From positions 1-49,714 of the forward strand of contig CAMBZZ010000011.1 of NCBI GenBank assembly GCA_945872615.1: a stretch of DNA of 49,714 nt, in the 5' to 3' direction. This document shows, piece by piece, positions 46,436-49,714 of the stretch. Origin of the DNA: an uncultured Clostridia bacterium (GTDB lineage: Bacteria; Bacillota; Clostridia; Christensenellales; UBA3700). Within the stretch, counting starts at the first letter, position 1. Every line of letters starts with the position of its first letter. Below the pieces are notes generated by a model. That model saw nothing but the letters and a program-made list of their open reading frames with translations. It searched no databases and was not told where the DNA came from. The position numbers and the translations under genes are program-made.

Positions 46436-48051
46436 GCGTCGATTTCAATCAATCCATGTTTGCTTACTACAAGGCGTGCACCTCGCTCAATCCGTCCACC
46501 GACAAAGTGTGGCAGTTTTGGGGTGCAAGTAGTACGCGCGCCAAGTTTGTCAGAGACGTAGAAAATTTTGCGGGCTATCTTATCAGCCTCGGCGTGGGCA
46601 AGGGTGACAACGTGGTGCTTTGTCTCAGCAATATTCCCAATGCGTTGGTATGCTTTTACGCAATCAACAGAGCGGGTGCAATAGCCAATCTCGTGCACCC
46701 CGTCATTCCTAGCGAAAAATTGCAAGCAATGGATAAGGAGATGTCGCCCAAAGCGTATATTCTCTTCGACGAGTTCTTTTACAAGTACAAAAATTGGATA
46801 GAAGCCACGGGCAAACCGATAATCTTATGTTCGGCGCAAGACTATTTACCCACCTTTTTCAAGCCGTTTTACAACGCTTACGCACAAGGAAAGATCTCCT
46901 CGAGCAACGCTTCCAACGTCGTGAGATATAGAGATATTGGCAAATATATCGCTCCCGCGGTAGCAGTCGACGGCGAGGACGTGGCGGTGTATATGCACAG
47001 CGGAGGCACGTGCGGCAAAGCAAAAACGGTGATGATGAGCAATAGGGCGCTCAACAATCTGACCGACAACATTCTCGACGCAATCGACCATAGGTACAGC
47101 AACAAGGACGCTATGCTTATGGCTTTGCCTATATTCCATACCTACGGACTTGGCGTATGTTTACACTCTATGATATGCGCGGGTATACGCATCATACTTA
47201 TGCCTAAGTTTAAGGCAGACACGGCGTGCTATCTTATCAAGAGATACGGCGTTACCTTTGTGGCAGGCGTGCCGAATATGTATTCTAAGATGCTTGCCTC
47301 CGGCAAATTTAAGGGCAAAATGCTCACCAAAATTCGCGCTTGCTACTGCGGTGGGGACAAGGTATCGGAGAATACCAAACAACTCTTCAAGCAAGCCATG
47401 GAAAAGCAAGGCAACAATATTTTGCTCAGCGAGGGCTACGGACTGACGGAAGCGTGCGTGTGTTGTATCAACACGATGAAGGTGTACAAGCCCAACTCGA
47501 TAGGCAGACCCGTCAAGAGTATGACCTTTGCGATAATAGACGAACAAGGCAACTTTTTACCACCTAAGAGCAAAGGCGAGATTGTCATATCGGGACCTAC
47601 GCTGATGAAAGGATATTATCACAGCGAGGGAGACCAAGAGGCGTTTTTTGAGGACGCCAAGCACGTCAAGTGGCTAAAAAGCGGCGACATTGGATATATA
47701 GACGAGGACGGCAACGTGTTTTTTACCGACCGTATCAAGAGATTGGTCAAAATATCGGGCGTCAACGTCTTTCCTCAAGAGATAGAAAACGTCGTCGACA
47801 ATCTCGATTGCGTCAAAATAAGTTGCGTTGTAGAGACGACCATCAAAGGCAAGAGCGCGACCAAACTATACGTCGTCAAGGACAAGTCCACGTTGCTTAG
47901 CGACAAGGAAATAGAAGAAAGGATTAGACAAGCTATTGCGCAAAACTTTATGAGGTACAGTATGCCGGGAATAATAGAATTTATAGACGAATTGCCAAGG
48001 ACGCCCATTGGAAAAGTGGATTTTGTGGCGTTGCAACAGATGAGTAGGTAG
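46432..48051 (+). CDS. Class I adenylate-forming ligase (acyl-CoA synthetase-like)
   Basis: The 539-residue enzyme should activate a carboxylic acid as acyl-AMP and transfer it to CoA or another thiol. The phosphate loop HSGGTCGKAKTVMMSN (~189-204) differs from the canonical TSGTTGxPKG in several positions. The other core motifs are standard: EGYGLTEA (~334-341), GDIGYIDEDGNVFFTDR (~418-434) and the catalytic Lys528 in PRTPIGKVD. No signal or membrane segment is seen. It overlaps the PAP2 pseudoenzyme gene by ATGA, so it probably belongs to the same lipid-related unit. The acid substrate is not predictable. Confidence 0.87.
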   Translation: MSVDFNQSMFAYYKACTSLNPSTDKVWQFWGASSTRAKFVRDVENFAGYLISLGVGKGDNVVLCLSNIPNALVCFYAINRAGAIANLVHPVIPSEKLQAMDKEMSPKAYILFDEFFYKYKNWIEATGKPIILCSAQDYLPTFFKPFYNAYAQGKISSSNASNVVRYRDIGKYIAPAVAVDGEDVAVYMHSGGTCGKAKTVMMSNRALNNLTDNILDAIDHRYSNKDAMLMALPIFHTYGLGVCLHSMICAGIRIILMPKFKADTACYLIKRYGVTFVAGVPNMYSKMLASGKFKGKMLTKIRACYCGGDKVSENTKQLFKQAMEKQGNNILLSEGYGLTEACVCCINTMKVYKPNSIGRPVKSMTFAIIDEQGNFLPPKSKGEIVISGPTLMKGYYHSEGDQEAFFEDAKHVKWLKSGDIGYIDEDGNVFFTDRIKRLVKISGVNVFPQEIENVVDNLDCVKISCVVETTIKGKSATKLYVVKDKSTLLSDKEIEERIRQAIAQNFMRYSMPGIIEFIDELPRTPIGKVDFVALQQMSR

Positions 48052-48059
48052 GAGGAAAA

Positions 48060-49613
48060 ATGGATAGACCGTTGGCATTGATATTTGATATAGGCACTCA
48101 ATCAACCAGAGGGTTGTTATTTGATAAGCAAGGAAATCTAGTGCATAAGACGCAAGTTTCCGAAGACTTTTTCGTGCTGGGTGAGGACGGCAGAGCCGAA
48201 AAGGACACGCTAAGTCTCTACGACGGCGTAGTCAAAGTGTGCAGGCTAATTAGAAATGAAGCTCCCCAATTATTGGAAGACGTCGTTGCCGTCAGCGTTA
48301 CCTCTATCCGCAATACGACGGTCTTTTTGGACGCGGAAGGTAATCCTACCCGCAACACGATATTGTGGCTGGACAAGCGAGAGGTAGATTGTCCCGACCC
48401 TCTTCCCGCTTTCAACAGATTTTTATACTTTTTGGTAGGCATGAGCGAGAGCGTAAGAGTATTTCGCAAGACCTCTTATACCAACTGGGTTAGGGTCAAT
48501 CAACCCGATATTTGGGCAAAGACGGCTAAGGTCGTCGTACCGTCCACCTACGTCAACTTCCGTCTTACGGGCAATCTTACAGAGAGCAACGCGGGCGTTG
48601 CGTGCAAGATTCCTTTCGATTACAAAAAGCGTTGTTGGCAGACTAAGCGCGGTTTGACTTATCCCGTGTTCGGCACGCCAATAGACAAGATGTGCGACTT
48701 GGTCAATCCGGGCGAGATTTTGGGCTACATAACCGAACGATGCAGCAAGGAGACGGGTCTCAGACAAGGACTTCCCGTCGTAGCGTCGGGCACCGACAAA
48801 GGGTGTGAATCCCTCGGCGTCGGAGCGGTGACTTCCAACGTAGCATCAATTAGTCTCGGTACGGCTTCGTCGGTAGAGATTTGCACCGACAAATACGTAG
48901 AACCCGAGGCGTTTATGCCTGCATATCCTTCCGTTGTTATGGGCAAGTGGAACCCCGAAATTCAAATATTCAGAGGATTTTGGATGGTAAGTTGGTTTAG
49001 GGAGCAGTTTGCCCTATACGAACAAAAAGAAGCCGAGGAGACGGGCGAAAAGGTGGAGAGAATATTGGATAGAAAACTCTCCAATGTTCCCGTCGGCTCG
49101 CACGGACTAATTTTACAACCTTTGTGGGGACCGGGGCTCAAAAACCCGGAAGCCAAAGGCTCGATGATTGGCTTTACCGACGTACACGATAGAGAATATA
49201 TGTATCGCGCCATAATCGAGGGATTGTGCTACGGCTTGTTGGACGGTCTCAACAATATGCAGACGCGCGCCAAAATTCAAGTCGACAGAGTAGGCGTATC
49301 GGGAGGAGGCTCTCAAAGCGACGTGATATGCCAAATATTGTCCGACGTGGTAGGCAAGCCGGTCTATCGTGTGCAAACTCACGAAACGAGCGGTCTCGGC
49401 GCGGCAATGATAAGTTTTGTCGGCGTCAATCAATTCAAAGATTTAGACGAGGCTCTCAAGTCGATGCGTCACGTCAAGGACGAGTTTGTTCCCAACGCGG
49501 CAGACCACAAAATCTATCACGAATATTACAATCGAGTATATAGAAGAATGTATCGCTATATGCGTCCGTTGTACGACGAACTTTACGATATACTCGGAGA
49601 GAAGTGTAAATAA
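48060..49613 (+). CDS. FGGY-family carbohydrate kinase
   Basis: The 517-residue enzyme phosphorylates a sugar or polyol with ATP. Family marks are DIGTQSTRGLLFD (~10-22, phosphate-binding), the catalytic Asp246 in SGTDKGCESLG, ISLGTASSVE (~264-273) and the adenosine motif GVSGGGSQSDVICQILSDV (~400-418). The length fits glycerol/xylulose/ribulose kinases, and the substrate cannot be chosen by eye. SD AGGAGG lies 5 nt before ATG 48060, and the gene starts 8 nt after the ligase stop, so it is likely in the same operon. A glycerol-type substrate would fit the lipid context but this is a guess. Confidence 0.88.
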   Translation: MDRPLALIFDIGTQSTRGLLFDKQGNLVHKTQVSEDFFVLGEDGRAEKDTLSLYDGVVKVCRLIRNEAPQLLEDVVAVSVTSIRNTTVFLDAEGNPTRNTILWLDKREVDCPDPLPAFNRFLYFLVGMSESVRVFRKTSYTNWVRVNQPDIWAKTAKVVVPSTYVNFRLTGNLTESNAGVACKIPFDYKKRCWQTKRGLTYPVFGTPIDKMCDLVNPGEILGYITERCSKETGLRQGLPVVASGTDKGCESLGVGAVTSNVASISLGTASSVEICTDKYVEPEAFMPAYPSVVMGKWNPEIQIFRGFWMVSWFREQFALYEQKEAEETGEKVERILDRKLSNVPVGSHGLILQPLWGPGLKNPEAKGSMIGFTDVHDREYMYRAIIEGLCYGLLDGLNNMQTRAKIQVDRVGVSGGGSQSDVICQILSDVVGKPVYRVQTHETSGLGAAMISFVGVNQFKDLDEALKSMRHVKDEFVPNAADHKIYHEYYNRVYRRMYRYMRPLYDELYDILGEKCK

Positions 49614-49659
49614 AATATCAACTGTCAAGATTTTTTTGTATCAAAAATCCACCTAATTT

Positions 49660-49714
49660 TGATATGCACCCCAAAAGTTAGACACTTTTGGAGGTGCATA
49701 TTTTTATGTGTAAA
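49660..49714 (+). mobile_element. Left end of a probable IS3/IS150-type insertion sequence (cut by window edge)
   Basis: TGATATGCACCCCAAAAGTT (from 49660) resembles the terminal CCCCAAAAGTTAGACA motif common in IS150-group elements. An ATG at 49706 (M-C-K, cut off) follows SD GGAGGTG (49690-49696), as for the first transposase frame (orfA). Arms 49662-49678 and 49684-49701 form a 17-bp stem with one bulged A that buries this SD. Only 55 bp are visible, so the call is tentative. Confidence 0.5.

Overview
The window looks like a chromosomal segment of an uncultured, probably gut-associated, endospore-forming Clostridia (Bacillota). The grounds are moderate-to-low GC, Bacillus-type Shine-Dalgarno (SD) sequences, a SpoIIID regulator, a SpoVB-like flippase, ECF-type vitamin transporters, a THF riboswitch, an alpha2 glycyl-tRNA synthetase and the ywlC-ywlE-rpiB gene order. 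No phage or plasmid genes are seen. The left edge is the 3' end of a 5S rRNA gene with its terminator. The right edge appears to enter an IS3/IS150-type insertion sequence.

Layout: (a) 1-6 kb: 5S end, a secreted alpha/beta-hydrolase lipoprotein, a PhoB/PhoR-like two-component pair, and a convergent membrane protein with thirteen 13-residue Glu/Pro/Val repeats and YegP-like domains. (b) 6-9.6 kb: ZIP metal transporter, Sua5/YwlC, YwlE-type phosphatase, RpiB and a PepSY-like lipoprotein whose SD sits in a long hairpin. (c) 9.7-14 kb: a GH3 glycosidase divergent from guaB. (d) 14.1-20.9 kb: a complete phosphate regulon island: circularly permuted PstS, a single-chain PstC-PstA fusion, PstB, PhoU and a second PhoB/PhoR pair. 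(e) 20.9-24 kb: QueG-like ferredoxin-type protein, glyQS, a 70-residue protein that is 27% cysteine, and a small membrane protein. (f) 24-32.5 kb: an apparent operon of PanT-like ECF S component, coaX, hom, two small winged-helix-like/membrane proteins, uvrB and uvrA. (g) 32.6-36.4 kb: DUF4363/DUF421 pair, THF riboswitch and folT, spoVB-like gene, LysM protein. (h) 36.7-42.5 kb: a 1220-residue surface protein with five repeated beta-sandwich-like modules, a split TSUP transporter, spoIIID, and a TtcA-like gene. (i) 42.6-49.6 kb: Sm_multidrug_ex family membrane protein, a lipoprotein, an active PAP2 phosphatase overlapped by a catalytically dead paralogue, an adenylate-forming ligase and an FGGY kinase.

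The main themes are phosphate sensing and uptake, vitamin uptake with salvage (pantothenate/CoA, folate), nucleotide excision repair, sporulation, and a possible lipid unit (PAP2 pair, ligase, kinase).

The least ordinary signals are: at least four genes whose ATG lies 6-7 nt after a TATAAT box with no SD (leaderless mRNAs); the half-swapped PstS; the PstCA fusion; the PAP2 enzyme/pseudoenzyme overlap; the Cys-cluster micro-protein; the half-sized TSUP pair; and three leaders in which the SD is paired in a hairpin (8857-8905, the folT THF riboswitch leader, and the IS end). All family calls are from motif recognition by eye; no database search was possible.
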